NCBI GenBank assembly: GCA_049322335.1
Contig: JBMORL010000022.1
Coordinates: forward strand, 62,001 to 126,000
DNA length: 64,000 nt
Direction: 5' to 3'
From: JBMORL01 sp049322335
GTDB taxonomy: Bacteria > Bacteroidota > Bacteroidia > Flavobacteriales_D > UBA2798
Shown: piece by piece, positions 8,133 through 16,809 of the stretch
How the letters are laid out: the number at the start of each line of letters is the position of its first letter
Position numbering within the stretch: the stretch's first letter is position 1
The notes under the pieces: generated by a model
What the model was told of the DNA's origin: nothing
The model's input: the letters and a program-made list of their open reading frames with translations, nothing else
The model's database searches: none
Program-made: the position numbers and the translations under genes

Positions 8133-11100
8133 TTAATAATCTTTTATGATCTTCTGGGTTTTCACCACTTCATTGATATCATTCACTACCTGCACAAAAT
8201 AAATTCCGGCCGGCAACTCATCAAAGTTTTTTGCCTCGCGTGACACGTCTCCTTTAGTAACTGTTACTTCTTCACTGGCCACAGCACCAAGAGTGTTGTA
8301 ATACACTAAACGGAATTTGTAGGTTTTGTCATCATCAATGGCAAATTCCATAAACAATGTTTCTTTTGCAGGGTTGGGGAAAAAAGTAACATCAGTGGTA
8401 TTTGCCTTTTGAATAGTGATCACGGAAGAGTAGCTCCATTTTCCGTCAAAATCTACCTGGCGCAGGCGATAATAGTTACGTACAGTTTTTACACCGGCAT
8501 CTGTATAGGTATATTGGAATGTTTCTTCTGTGGTTCCCTGTCCGTCAACACGTGCAATTTCCATATAGTTTAATCCGTCAGAAGATCTTTCCAGCACGAA
8601 GTAATCGTTGTTGGTTTCAGACATGGTTGTCCATTTCAGGATGTTGTTCTCACCATCAGCATAACCGTTAAAATCGGTGATAGAAACAGGAAGAGGAACA
8701 GGACATGTCGGACAGTTGGAAGCCCAGCGATAACCTGTATTGCTTTCTGCCCACTGGGTAGGATAATTGTGTCCTGCAGGGAAATTAGCCAGTGTTCCGG
8801 TATAATCATGCAAACCTAAAATAGCTGCTCCGCCATTCCACGCTGCACAAAGTACTTTATCTGTAAGATGCACCTCAATATTATTTGAGGTTTCAAATAA
8901 TTTTATCTGGCCACTGAAATAAATAGTTGTGCAACTATACATGGGCACGTTCTGGTATTTTGCGGTAAAAACACGGTTGGGCGCAACTCCTGTTACTTCC
9001 CATCTTACGTTTCCGCCCAATCCCGGATGCAAATCCTGCCACGGCCCTAAAATAGCATTCCGCGGAGCGTTAGTTGTGTTGGGAATAGCCGCATTAATCA
9101 CCCACGGAGAATATGTTCCGGGAGCAACCGTTGTTCCGGGAATCTGCGAATAACAGCCGGGGAAAATCAGGTAACCATTCGATGCAATCAATACATCAGT
9201 ATAGTTTACTCCGTCATAGCAAAATGTAAAGCCCAGAGGGGCATAAGCTGCTGCGTGTCCGTCATCACCCAACACGAGGCTTGTTCCGGTATTGTAATTG
9301 GACGGGGCATGAGCTATAGTAGAAAGAGTATAGTTTTGATTGCAACTCGGTGCTGTTCCTCCCACTCCGCAGGGAGACGTGATACACAGATCGAAACCGG
9401 TATTAACGGCTCCATTGCTCCAGGTATACACTCTCACATAATACGTTTGGCCAACCACAAGTCCGGACCAGGTGCTGGTTTCCGGATCGCTGCATCCCAA
9501 ACTGGTAAGAGAACCGCATGTTCCTGAAAAGAGCTGGTGAACCATATCAAAAGTTCCGGTTTGGTTCATGATGGAAATATCATGTTGTGTGGCAAGAGCG
9601 GTAAAGCTAAACCAAACATCATCATCTGCTGTTCCTGCACAACCAGCCATAGAAGAAGTAGCTCCGCTGGTCCAGCCGGGATTCAGGGAAGTACAAATAG
9701 AATTATTATTCACAGTAGCTGAAATGGCCTGGGGACAGTTATCATTAGCCGGTGGTGGCGGTGGAGAACCAATACAAATGTTGAATGTTGAAGTTTGGCC
9801 ACCAATGGAAGTCCATGTATAAACACGTACATAGTATGTATTTCCAACTGTTAAGCCCGTTACTGTTGCCGATTCAGGGTCGCTGCAAACAAGAGGAGCA
9901 CTTAATGCCCCGCATGTTCCGCCATAAACAGCAATATACATATCTGTGGTTGATCCTGCTAAATTGAGTAAGTTTACGTAGTGAGTTGTATTAGTAGCTA
10001 CAAAAGAATACCAAACATCATCATCATCCGTACCGAAACAGGTATTTCCCTGGGCTGAAGCAGAGGCACAGGAAACAGTTCCTGCAGTCACTGTTCCGCA
10101 ACTCATATTCGGATTAACGGTGAGCGATGTTGCGTTTACACATTCATCGTTAGGCGGTGGTGTAACGGAAGTAGTAACCATGGTTGTGGTAGAGTTGGCA
10201 GAACTACCACTATTGGTACAGGTTACCACGCAACGAAAATAAGTTGTAGCTGAAATACCGGTAGAGAAAGAAGTGCTGGTAGCCCCCGGCACGTTAGTCC
10301 ACGGCCCGCCTGCTGCAGGAGCAGATTGCCATTGGTAAGTAATTCCGCATCCGGTAGTTTGACCGGTTACGGTTAAAGTGGTGGTGGGAGAAGCACAGCT
10401 AACTATCGGGTTGGGGTTTGCAGAAGAAGTTCCTCCAACAGGCACACCGGCACAAACCGGACCCGGGCTGAAACGATAAACTTGTCCCGTAGCTGGTTTT
10501 GTGGCAAGGGTTGTCATTTCTGAAACAGTAGAAACCGCAGGTGCGCCCGAAACATCCTGCAATGAATAAAATTCTCCGGAAACTGTACCTGAAATTCCAA
10601 TGGATGCCGATGCCGAAACAATGTTGGCAGTAGCATTTCCTATACGTGAATAAACAAATTCGATATTATTGGAAGTTTCATAAAGTTTACACTGGAAAGA
10701 TATGGCAGCAGAAGTGGCTCCGTAATACCATTCTATTTCTTTCCACTCTATGGTTAACACCCTGTTGGGTGAAACTCCCGTTAATTTATAATTTACTTCT
10801 CCCGTTGCACCGGTGGCTATATCATCCCAAAGAGGTGCGATAATTGGCCGGTCGGCACTTGTGTTGAGGTTATTCCAGTTATTGGAACCTACAACGGCAG
10901 TATTAAAAGTAAGCCATCCGTTGGAAGATACTTTTATCTGAGTATAGTTTTGGCATCTGTAATTGAAAGTAAATCCAATGTTTATTGCTGCTGAAAGAGC
11001 GTCATCCACATTGGGACCATGAACTACAGTAAGTGGTGCTGAATTAGCGGTGTAAGCTCCGTTTACAGCTGTAAACGTGTAGCTGAACTGGGCGGATGAT

Positions 11101-11165
11101 TTTTCTGCACAGGCAAGTATTAAAACCCATGAGAAAAAAAGAAGTATATGTTTTTTCATTTTCAT
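8133..11165 (-). CDS. Large secreted protein with repeated beta-sandwich modules and T9SS sorting domain
   Basis: 1010 residues; signal peptide 1-25. Two similar modules open with YTANSAPLTVVHGPNVDD and with NQNYTLSTIAHAPSNY, each followed by GFTFNYRCQNYT/GFTFCYDGVNYT and SNGWLTF/SNGYLIF, so the outer domains are internal duplicates. Between them lie an Ig-like segment (TYQWQSAPAAGG) and two near-copies of a domain with DDDVWYSFVA/DDDVWFSFTA and VGNTYYVRVYTW/VGQTYYVRVYTW. Then comes a fibronectin-like stretch (LKWTTMSETNNDYF) and a type-A sorting domain (FFPNPAKETL ... LPAGIYFVQV). Probably a surface adhesin or structural protein. It is translated 6 bp after the gene at 11172-11531, likely as an operon. 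Confidence 0.88.
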   Translation of the reverse strand: MKMKKHILLFFSWVLILACAEKSSAQFSYTFTAVNGAYTANSAPLTVVHGPNVDDALSAAINIGFTFNYRCQNYTQIKVSSNGWLTFNTAVVGSNNWNNLNTSADRPIIAPLWDDIATGATGEVNYKLTGVSPNRVLTIEWKEIEWYYGATSAAISFQCKLYETSNNIEFVYSRIGNATANIVSASASIGISGTVSGEFYSLQDVSGAPAVSTVSEMTTLATKPATGQVYRFSPGPVCAGVPVGGTSSANPNPIVSCASPTTTLTVTGQTTGCGITYQWQSAPAAGGPWTNVPGATSTSFSTGISATTYFRCVVTCTNSGSSANSTTTMVTTSVTPPPNDECVNATSLTVNPNMSCGTVTAGTVSCASASAQGNTCFGTDDDDVWYSFVATNTTHYVNLLNLAGSTTDMYIAVYGGTCGALSAPLVCSDPESATVTGLTVGNTYYVRVYTWTSIGGQTSTFNICIGSPPPPPANDNCPQAISATVNNNSICTSLNPGWTSGATSSMAGCAGTADDDVWFSFTALATQHDISIMNQTGTFDMVHQLFSGTCGSLTSLGCSDPETSTWSGLVVGQTYYVRVYTWSNGAVNTGFDLCITSPCGVGGTAPSCNQNYTLSTIAHAPSNYNTGTSLVLGDDGHAAAYAPLGFTFCYDGVNYTDVLIASNGYLIFPGCYSQIPGTTVAPGTYSPWVINAAIPNTTNAPRNAILGPWQDLHPGLGGNVRWEVTGVAPNRVFTAKYQNVPMYSCTTIYFSGQIKLFETSNNIEVHLTDKVLCAAWNGGAAILGLHDYTGTLANFPAGHNYPTQWAESNTGYRWASNCPTCPVPLPVSITDFNGYADGENNILKWTTMSETNNDYFVLERSSDGLNYMEIARVDGQGTTEETFQYTYTDAGVKTVRNYYRLRQVDFDGKWSYSSVITIQKANTTDVTFFPNPAKETLFMEFAIDDDKTYKFRLVYYNTLGAVASEEVTVTKGDVSREAKNFDELPAGIYFVQVVNDINEVVKTQKIIKDY

Positions 11166-11171
11166 GTGTTT

Positions 11172-11531
11172 TTAATTTCCTGCGTTAATAGTTTGTTGAG
11201 GGGTATGAACAAAATAATCAACACCGTTTTTTCTGAAACATTCCAGGAAATCTTCCTTCAGCATAAACTCATTATAGGAAATCTGCATTTCTTTAGTGGT
11301 TTCATTAAGCGATACAGATAAAACTTTACCTGTCCACGTTAATAAACAATCTTTCAGTTCACCCAGCACATTCATACTATAGCCGGTGAGCGTTAGTTTA
11401 AGGGTTACGGTTTGTCCGGGTGCTACAGTTTTAAAAATAGTAGGTTTGGGATCGGGTTTGGTGGTGGTGGCCTGTGAAAAACAATAGCTCATGGAAAACA
11501 GGAAAACCACGGCAAGTATAATTTTTTTCAT
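11172..11531 (-). CDS. Small exported protein of unknown function
   Basis: 119 residues with a clear signal peptide (MKKIILAVVFLFSMSYCFSQ). The mature part begins with a Thr/Pro/Lys-rich stretch (TTTKPDPKP) and continues with beta-strands (APGQTVTLKLTLTGYSM) and two Cys (LKDCLLTW and LECFRKNG). I recognise no family. It is immediately upstream of the 1010-residue T9SS protein on the same strand, so it may be a small partner or chaperone-like companion of that protein. That link rests on position only. Confidence 0.7.
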   Translation of the reverse strand: MKKIILAVVFLFSMSYCFSQATTTKPDPKPTIFKTVAPGQTVTLKLTLTGYSMNVLGELKDCLLTWTGKVLSVSLNETTKEMQISYNEFMLKEDFLECFRKNGVDYFVHTPQQTINAGN

Positions 11532-11629
11532 TTATTTGGCGTTTAGGCGGAATAAAAATACGCTTTTTAACGTATTTTTTATTGCTATTTATCGTAATTT
11601 TATTAACCCTGCCGGTGTAAAACAGAAAA

Positions 11630-11645
11630 AGTGACACTTGTCACT
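11630..11645. promoter_or_regulatory. Perfect 16-bp palindrome, possible operator
   Basis: AGTGACA-CT-TGTCACT is a perfect inverted repeat with 7-bp arms, about 100 bp upstream of the small exported protein gene (11531). It has the shape of a dimeric repressor site, but no regulator can be assigned. Confidence 0.3.
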
Positions 11646-11680
11646 CATTCTGCTAACCATTAAAATCACAAAATAATGTT

Positions 11681-12082
11681 TCAGACCTGTGCCAGAGCTA
11701 TTTTTTTGGAGTAGGGAATGAACTCGAAAGGCACCCTTACCATGAAGGCAAAATCATGTCCCACCTCTTTCATATCATCATCAGAGTCAGCATAATACCA
11801 CTTAATTGAAACTTCCTTATTATTATCTACCAACTCATTCAATTTATATAAAATAAACAATATCCGCTTGGAGGAGGAAATATTGAAATATTCAAGATTT
11901 AACACTACATCGGTTTTTCGTTCAGTTTTTGACACATACTGTTCCATCCATTCAAGAACCGGGCTATAGAAGGATTCGGCATCCTGGGGGATGGATTTTC
12001 CTGTAATTTCAAATTTTCCATTAACGGGATCGAAATGAATGTAAGGGGTTTTATCAGTAGACTCAATTACCAGTGGCTTCAT
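11681..12082 (-). CDS. SiaC-like regulatory phosphoprotein (DUF1987)
   Basis: 133 residues from the ATG at 12080-12082; MKPLVIESTDKTPYIHFDP is the usual family start, and a longer frame only has a TTG. The segment GKFEITGKSIPQDAESFY and the LEYFNISSSKRIL helix are typical of DUF1987/SiaC. In Pseudomonas, SiaC is a partner-switching protein phosphorylated by SiaB and dephosphorylated by the PP2C phosphatase SiaA. Here residue 68 is Ile (NISSS), where I remember the phospho-Thr68 of Pseudomonas SiaC. It lies 111 bp downstream of the LytTR gene. No SiaB-like kinase is seen in the window. Confidence 0.82.
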   Translation of the reverse strand: MKPLVIESTDKTPYIHFDPVNGKFEITGKSIPQDAESFYSPVLEWMEQYVSKTERKTDVVLNLEYFNISSSKRILFILYKLNELVDNNKEVSIKWYYADSDDDMKEVGHDFAFMVRVPFEFIPYSKKIALAQV

Positions 12083-12193
12083 GCAAAACTGATTTAGTGT
12101 ACCTAAATTTCCAAAAAAAAGTAATCGCTTCGTTAAAAATTCTACAAAGAGTGATTTTAACCCTACCAATCCGAAATTAACCGAGATGAGCCG

Positions 12194-12925
12194 TCAAAGG
12201 CTCATTAAATCCCTGAACCGGGCAGCTTGCCGCCTGGAAATTTCTATTTTTTCACCACCTTTCAGCTGGGCCTGTAGACCACCATTAAACCAATTTTCGA
12301 TTCCGGTTACCCATTTAAGATTGATGATAAATTTGCGGTTGGCACGAAAAAAAATTTTACTGTCAAGCCTTTCCTCAAGACTATTTAATGATTTAAGAAT
12401 CAGAGGCCTGTATTCGTTGAAGTAAACTCTTACATAATTACCTTCCGACTCAAACATCCGGATGTCTTTCAGGGAAACGAACCAGCATTTTTCCCCGTCT
12501 TTTAAAAATATCTGGTCAGTTTCTCCCAGTTTTTTCATCCCCTCTTCTACCACCATTGCCGATTGCGGGATATTGGTTTTGCTTTTGATCATTTTGTTCA
12601 CCGCATCTTCCAACCTGTCGGGATTTACCGGTTTTAGCAGGTAGTCCAGTGCATTTACTTCAAAAGCTTTGATAGCATAATCATCGTAGGCGGTAACAAA
12701 AATTACTTTGGGCACACGATCAAGTTCATTGAGCATTTCAAACCCGTTTTTTCCGGGCATCTGTATATCCAGGAAAATGAGATCGGGATTATTGTTGGAA
12801 ATACTCTCGATGGCCTCTTCAGAGTTGGCACATTCATCCACTACATCAATTTCATGGAATTTGTTGAGCAGCGACCGCAGTTCTTTGCGGGCCAGCCGCT
12901 CGTCATCAATGATGATTGCTTTCAT
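12194..12925 (-). CDS. LytTR-family response regulator
   Basis: 243 residues. A receiver domain at 1-120 has the acidic pair DDE (7-9), phospho-acceptor Asp53 in LIFLDIQMPG, the Thr of FVTAYDD and the Lys of YLLKPVNP. A LytTR DNA-binding domain occupies about 135-240, with SEGNYVRVYF, LEERLDSKIFFRANRKFIIN and a GGEKIEISRRQAARFR end. It should bind direct-repeat promoters when phosphorylated. Its start overlaps the end of the histidine kinase gene by 20 bp, so the two form one unit. Confidence 0.95.
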   Translation of the reverse strand: MKAIIIDDERLARKELRSLLNKFHEIDVVDECANSEEAIESISNNNPDLIFLDIQMPGKNGFEMLNELDRVPKVIFVTAYDDYAIKAFEVNALDYLLKPVNPDRLEDAVNKMIKSKTNIPQSAMVVEEGMKKLGETDQIFLKDGEKCWFVSLKDIRMFESEGNYVRVYFNEYRPLILKSLNSLEERLDSKIFFRANRKFIINLKWVTGIENWFNGGLQAQLKGGEKIEISRRQAARFRDLMSL

Positions 12926-13970
12926 AATATTCAGTTAAGGGTAAAACAATTTCGGCTTTTACACGCTTGTTTCCGTTGTTGGAAATAGAAAATGAGGCTT
13001 CACGCGCAAACAAAAGATCGAGGCGGTGTTTGGTATTCACTAATCCGATGCCCGTTACCGACTTTTCCCTCGGATTGTAATGCCCCGAGTTTTCCACACA
13101 AACAAGCAGCTTTTTGTCACGCGGCTGGATATAAATCATAACTGATCCTCCTTCGGGAAGTTTGGATATACCGTGTTTAATGGCATTCTCCACCAGCGTT
13201 TGAATCATCAGCGGTGGAATGAGGCATTTGTGTACTTTTTCGTTCACATCCAGTTGCACGTCCAGCCTTTCTTCATAGCGGATGCTCTCCAGTTTAAGGT
13301 AATCGAAGATCACGTTCATTTCTTCCTCCACTGTTACCAGCTGTTTTCTTCCCATCAGCAAAGTGCTGCGAAGAATATTAGACAATTTGGTAATACTTTC
13401 TTTTGCCAGTTCGGGATTCTCCTCAATCAATGCACGGATGGAGTTCATGGAGTTGAACATAAAGTGCGGATTAAGCTGTGCTTTCAGGTTATTCAGTTCC
13501 ACTTCGGTGCGCATAGCCTCAAGACGTAAGTTCTTGATCTCTTCGTTACGCGACTTTTCGAAAAAGTGAAAGGCAAAATAAATAATAGACCAGAAAATGA
13601 AAAGTGTCCACCAGTTGAATAAAATAGAAAATGTATAGGAGGCATCCAGTCTTTCCCACGCGTCAGAATTGGTAATGATGATTTCCTGGTAAAAAATCTG
13701 AAGGGCTGCGCATACAAAAGCAATCATCAGGCAGGCAATGATGACCCGCGGAATGGCCTGGAATATATTTTTGGAAAGCCACCCCATGCGGATAATAAAA
13801 TTCCTGTAGAGGTGAGAAACCAGTACACCTGTAATTCCAATAACAAGAAGAGTGAGAAATATTTGCCACGAATAATCATTACTCAGAAAGTTAACCAAAG
13901 CACTCAGCGAGATGTATGCTCCCCATCCGAGTGATTGGGCAATCCAGTATGCCAGTGCTTTTTTTCCCAT
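12906..13970 (-). CDS. LytS-type sensor histidine kinase
   Basis: 354 residues. The N-terminal half has about four transmembrane helices (around residues 8-28, 36-55, 72-92 and 118-140) with little periplasmic sequence. Then comes a linker and the His_kinase signature LKAQLNPHFMFNSMNSIRAL with the phospho-His. The ATPase domain shows LVENAIKHGIS (N box), VCVENSG and GIGLVNTKHRLDLLF (G box). It autophosphorylates and donates to the overlapping LytTR regulator. With no sensor domain outside the membrane, the stimulus is probably membrane-borne. Confidence 0.93.
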   Translation of the reverse strand: MGKKALAYWIAQSLGWGAYISLSALVNFLSNDYSWQIFLTLLVIGITGVLVSHLYRNFIIRMGWLSKNIFQAIPRVIIACLMIAFVCAALQIFYQEIIITNSDAWERLDASYTFSILFNWWTLFIFWSIIYFAFHFFEKSRNEEIKNLRLEAMRTEVELNNLKAQLNPHFMFNSMNSIRALIEENPELAKESITKLSNILRSTLLMGRKQLVTVEEEMNVIFDYLKLESIRYEERLDVQLDVNEKVHKCLIPPLMIQTLVENAIKHGISKLPEGGSVMIYIQPRDKKLLVCVENSGHYNPREKSVTGIGLVNTKHRLDLLFAREASFSISNNGNKRVKAEIVLPLTEYYESNHH

Positions 13971-14056
13971 GAATTCTTTCCGAAATTACGATAAAACAAA
14001 ACTGCGGGTTTATTTGTTGGGATAAAAGGAATATTTTTACCTCAAAAGGCAGAACG

Positions 14057-14668
14057 ATGAATTTCCTTGCCCATGCTTTTTTATCGGGAGATAATGAATT
14101 GATGCGCATTGGTAACGTTACCGGTGATACTATCAGGAAAATTCATATTGAAAAATTGCCTTTGCCTATGCAGCAGGGCGTTTTGCTTCACCGGGCTATT
14201 GACCATTTTACCGACCATCATGCCGGTGTAATACAAATGAAAGAAATACTGAAGCCCTGGTTTTCCAGATATGCAGGAGTGGCGCTGGATGTCTTTTATG
14301 ATCATTTTTTGTCAGGTTACTGGAACCGTTTTTCTTCCACTGAAAAATCACTTTTCATTTCAGAGCTATACTTGTCACTCAACCGGCATCACCATCATCT
14401 CCCTGAAAAAGCAAAACATTTTGTTGAATTCATGATAAAAAACGACTGGCTTTCTGCTTACGCCACCGCAGAAGGAATTCAATCCATTATGTTGAGGATG
14501 GGAAAACGGGCAGGTTTTGAAACAGGTTTTGAAAAAGCCCGTGAAGCTCTTGAAAAAAATTATTCAGAACTGGACTCTTCCTTTTCTTTATTTTTTCCTG
14601 ATTTACAGCGGTTTAGTAAGGACTACATAGATAAAAATTTTACCTCATTTCCATCACACCCGTCTTAA
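14057..14668 (+). CDS. acpH: Acyl carrier protein phosphodiesterase (AcpH, DUF479)
   Basis: 203 residues. MNFLAHAFLSGDNELMRIGN, then VTGDTIRK, HRAIDHFTDHHAGV and ALDVFYDHFLSGYW contain the His/Asp metal ligands of the HD-like AcpH family, which removes 4'-phosphopantetheine from acyl carrier protein. Length matches E. coli AcpH (about 193). It is transcribed divergently from the LytS kinase gene with about 86 bp between. The name is by family similarity; enzyme activity in Bacteroidota members is inferred. Confidence 0.82.
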   Translation: MNFLAHAFLSGDNELMRIGNVTGDTIRKIHIEKLPLPMQQGVLLHRAIDHFTDHHAGVIQMKEILKPWFSRYAGVALDVFYDHFLSGYWNRFSSTEKSLFISELYLSLNRHHHHLPEKAKHFVEFMIKNDWLSAYATAEGIQSIMLRMGKRAGFETGFEKAREALEKNYSELDSSFSLFFPDLQRFSKDYIDKNFTSFPSHPS

Positions 14669-14747
14669 CCTACTGTTTATTCACATGTTAAGAATTTTTA
14701 GAAACAATGATTTGTAAGTAAAATTACGTGGTTAATCGACTAATTTT

Positions 14748-14778
14748 TTTGATTTGTTTTTTTTCGTCTCTATCTTTG
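14748..14778 (+). promoter_or_regulatory. Bacteroidota promoter, -33 TTTG and -7 TATCTTTG
   Basis: TTTG at 14748-14751 is separated by 19 bp from TATCTTTG at 14771-14778, matching the Bacteroidota housekeeping sigma consensus (TTTG, about 19 bp, TAnnTTTG). It sits about 26 bp before the ATG at 14805. This is the best complete promoter in the window. Confidence 0.75.
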
Positions 14779-14804
14779 CCCCGATTTAAGAATTTAGGAT
14801 TGCT

Positions 14805-15590
14805 ATGACTAAAAAAATTCTTGCTACTTCGATGCTCTTCATCAGCTTTAATGCGATGAGTGAAAGCATCTTAACTCTTGAGGGACAATACCAGTCCAAA
14901 AACCTTTATGTTTCAAATGCTGTTTCCTCTTCGGGCGTAGGTTATTGCGCTTACGAGGTACGTGTAAATGGAAACATAACTACAGACGTGGTACAATCCA
15001 GCGCCTTCGAGATTGATCTGTCTATTTATAAGTTTAATCCGGGGGATCCCGTAACGATTCAGATCGTTCACAACGAAGGATGCCAGCCCAAGGTATTAAA
15101 CCCGATGAGCATTAAGCCCATGCCTACTTTCCAGGTAAAAGAAATGAATCTTTCTTCGGAAGGATTGCTTACCTGGTCAACTACAGGAGAATCCGGCTCG
15201 CTTCCCTATAATGTGGAGCAGTTTAAATGGAACAAGTGGGTGAAAATCGGTGAGGTTCAGGGTGCGGGAACCAATGGTGAGAATAAATACGATTTTAAAG
15301 TGACCCTTACTTCTGGCGAAAACAAAATACGTGTTACCCAAAAAGGAAATCTTAACAAGGTTGTTTCCAGCAATGCCGTTTCTGCTGTTTCTGACATAGA
15401 AAAGCCTACATGGGAATATAATTCCAAAACCGGGAAAATTATTTTTTCAAAAGAAACATCGTTCGAAATATTCGACAAATTCGGCCAGGCCCGTGTTCGC
15501 GGATTTGGCAAAGAGATCAACGTATCTTCACTACAGGACGATGAATACTATCTTTGTTTCGACAACGTGGTAGAAAACTTTAAGAAATAA
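14805..15590 (+). CDS. Exported protein of unknown function
   Basis: 261 residues. The signal peptide (MTKKILATSMLFISFNAMS) is followed by beta-rich sequence with two Cys-containing strands (GVGYCAYEVRVNG and HNEGCQPKVL), a fibronectin-like middle (LTWSTTGESGSLPYNVEQF) and a C-terminal module FEIFDKFGQARVRG...YYLCFDN. That module resembles a shortened sorting-domain fold but lacks the PNP start motif. A strong promoter and a terminator flank it, so it is likely an abundant monocistronic product. I do not know its function. Confidence 0.75.
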   Translation: MTKKILATSMLFISFNAMSESILTLEGQYQSKNLYVSNAVSSSGVGYCAYEVRVNGNITTDVVQSSAFEIDLSIYKFNPGDPVTIQIVHNEGCQPKVLNPMSIKPMPTFQVKEMNLSSEGLLTWSTTGESGSLPYNVEQFKWNKWVKIGEVQGAGTNGENKYDFKVTLTSGENKIRVTQKGNLNKVVSSNAVSAVSDIEKPTWEYNSKTGKIIFSKETSFEIFDKFGQARVRGFGKEINVSSLQDDEYYLCFDNVVENFKK

Positions 15591-15611
15591 CGTAAATACC
15601 TGAACCGTTAT

Positions 15612-15641
15612 AGAATCCCGGTCGCAGCATCGGGATTTTTT
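15612..15641 (+). terminator. Rho-independent terminator
   Basis: AATCCCG (15614-15620) pairs with CGGGATT (15631-15637) and is followed by Ts. It lies about 20 bp after the stop of the exported protein gene. Confidence 0.85.
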
Positions 15642-15691
15642 ATTTGTAACCCGATTTGTTTTCTATCCGTAAAAACATAAAAACCGGAAGT

Positions 15692-15868
15692 ATGGACAAA
15701 CGTCAACTCAGAACCATTGTGGACTGGTTGAGGGAAAAACTGAATGAGACTGAATCAGTTATTAAAGAATCGAAGCTCAACCACAATTACGGAAAAGCGA
15801 CCCTTTTTGAAGGTAAAAAAGATGCTTACCTGGAGTGCCTCAAAAAGATCAACCTGAATGCGCTGTAA
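15692..15868 (+). CDS. Small conserved-looking hypothetical protein
   Basis: 58 residues from ATG 15692 (MDKRQLRTIVDWLREKLNET...). It is all-helical and charged with no signal peptide, ending in YLECLKKINLNAL. An upstream TTG would add 12 residues but lies in the terminator flank. It ends 3 bp before the convergent YbjQ gene. I recognise no family. Confidence 0.55.
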   Translation: MDKRQLRTIVDWLREKLNETESVIKESKLNHNYGKATLFEGKKDAYLECLKKINLNAL

Positions 15869-15871
15869 AAG

Positions 15872-16186
15872 TTATTCAAAAACCACCGCTGTTCCGCTGG
15901 CGGTTACCATCAGCATTCCCTGCCCGATGGTTTCATAATCAAGGTCGATGCCGATAACGGCATTGGCTCCCAGTTTTTTTGCGTTTTCGGTCATTTCTGC
16001 CAGTGAAGTATCCTTGGCTTCTTTCAACACTTTTTCGTAGGCCGCTGAACGTCCGCCTACAATGTCTCTTATCCCGGCAAAAAAATCTTTGAAAATGTTG
16101 GCGCCAATGATCGTTTCACCGGTTACAATGCCTTTGTATTCCGTTATCTTTTTTCCATCAATGGTTCCGCTGGTAGTGAGTAGCAT
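15872..16186 (-). CDS. YbjQ family protein (DUF74)
   Basis: 104 residues, the usual length. Family marks: TSGTIDGKKITEYKGIVTGE, then GANIFKDFFAGIRDIVGGRS, YEKVLKEAKDTSLAEM and the closing GANAVIGIDLDYETIG...VTASGTAV. YbjQ proteins form pentamers and are often called heavy-metal-binding, but the function is not established. The upstream exported-protein gene ends 3 bp before it, so the two are probably co-transcribed. Confidence 0.9.
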   Translation of the reverse strand: MLLTTSGTIDGKKITEYKGIVTGETIIGANIFKDFFAGIRDIVGGRSAAYEKVLKEAKDTSLAEMTENAKKLGANAVIGIDLDYETIGQGMLMVTASGTAVVFE

Positions 16187-16189
16187 GGT

Positions 16190-16717
16190 TTATTTATTTA
16201 ATTCGTCAATTTCTTTTTGAAGTTGATTAGGGACAATTTCAAGATTATTGTCTGCTGCAAATTTATTTTGAGCTTTTTGGAATGCGTCATCATATTTTTT
16301 CTCGTCTTCTGCAACTTTATCCGCCAGTTGCTGCACTTTTATTGCATCAGCTTCTGTTATTTGAGCTTTCGATAACACTTTTATCATTTCCGAAAATTCA
16401 TTTTTAAATGCCTTAATGTAAAAGGTGAATAAATCAATCACCGCATTTTTCAATTCTTTTCCTCCGCTATACGGAGTGGCTTTTTTTACATTGCTTAAAG
16501 ATATTTCGGTAATCTTAATCAGGTTATCCAACCCTGAACGAAGGGTATCATAATTGGTTGTGGCTTGCATCACATGGGTATAACTTATCAGGTCAACCAT
16601 AATAACTTCCTGTTGCAGGATTACAAAGTCGTTATATTCCCTTGCTGATTCAAATTTCTGACAAAATGAGCTGAAAGAGATGAACACCGGCAGGAATAAA
16701 AGAAAGATTTTTTTCAC
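16190..16717 (-). CDS. Exported helical protein of unknown function
   Basis: 175 residues with a signal peptide (MKKIFLLFLPVFISFSSFCQ). The rest is predicted helical, with heptad-like stretches (QLADKVAEDEKKYDDAFQKAQNKF) and an Asn/Glu-rich end (NQLQKEIDELNK). There is no motif I can name. It is first in a likely two-gene unit with ybjQ and divergent from the T9SS gene at 16810. Confidence 0.65.
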   Translation of the reverse strand: MKKIFLLFLPVFISFSSFCQKFESAREYNDFVILQQEVIMVDLISYTHVMQATTNYDTLRSGLDNLIKITEISLSNVKKATPYSGGKELKNAVIDLFTFYIKAFKNEFSEMIKVLSKAQITEADAIKVQQLADKVAEDEKKYDDAFQKAQNKFAADNNLEIVPNQLQKEIDELNK

Positions 16718-16809
16718 CTTTTAAAAATTTCGTCAATATTAGTAAAATAAAACACAAACCACCCTGAGAATGCCCTAAATTCAGTACCTTCGGAGATATT
16801 TTTTAAACT

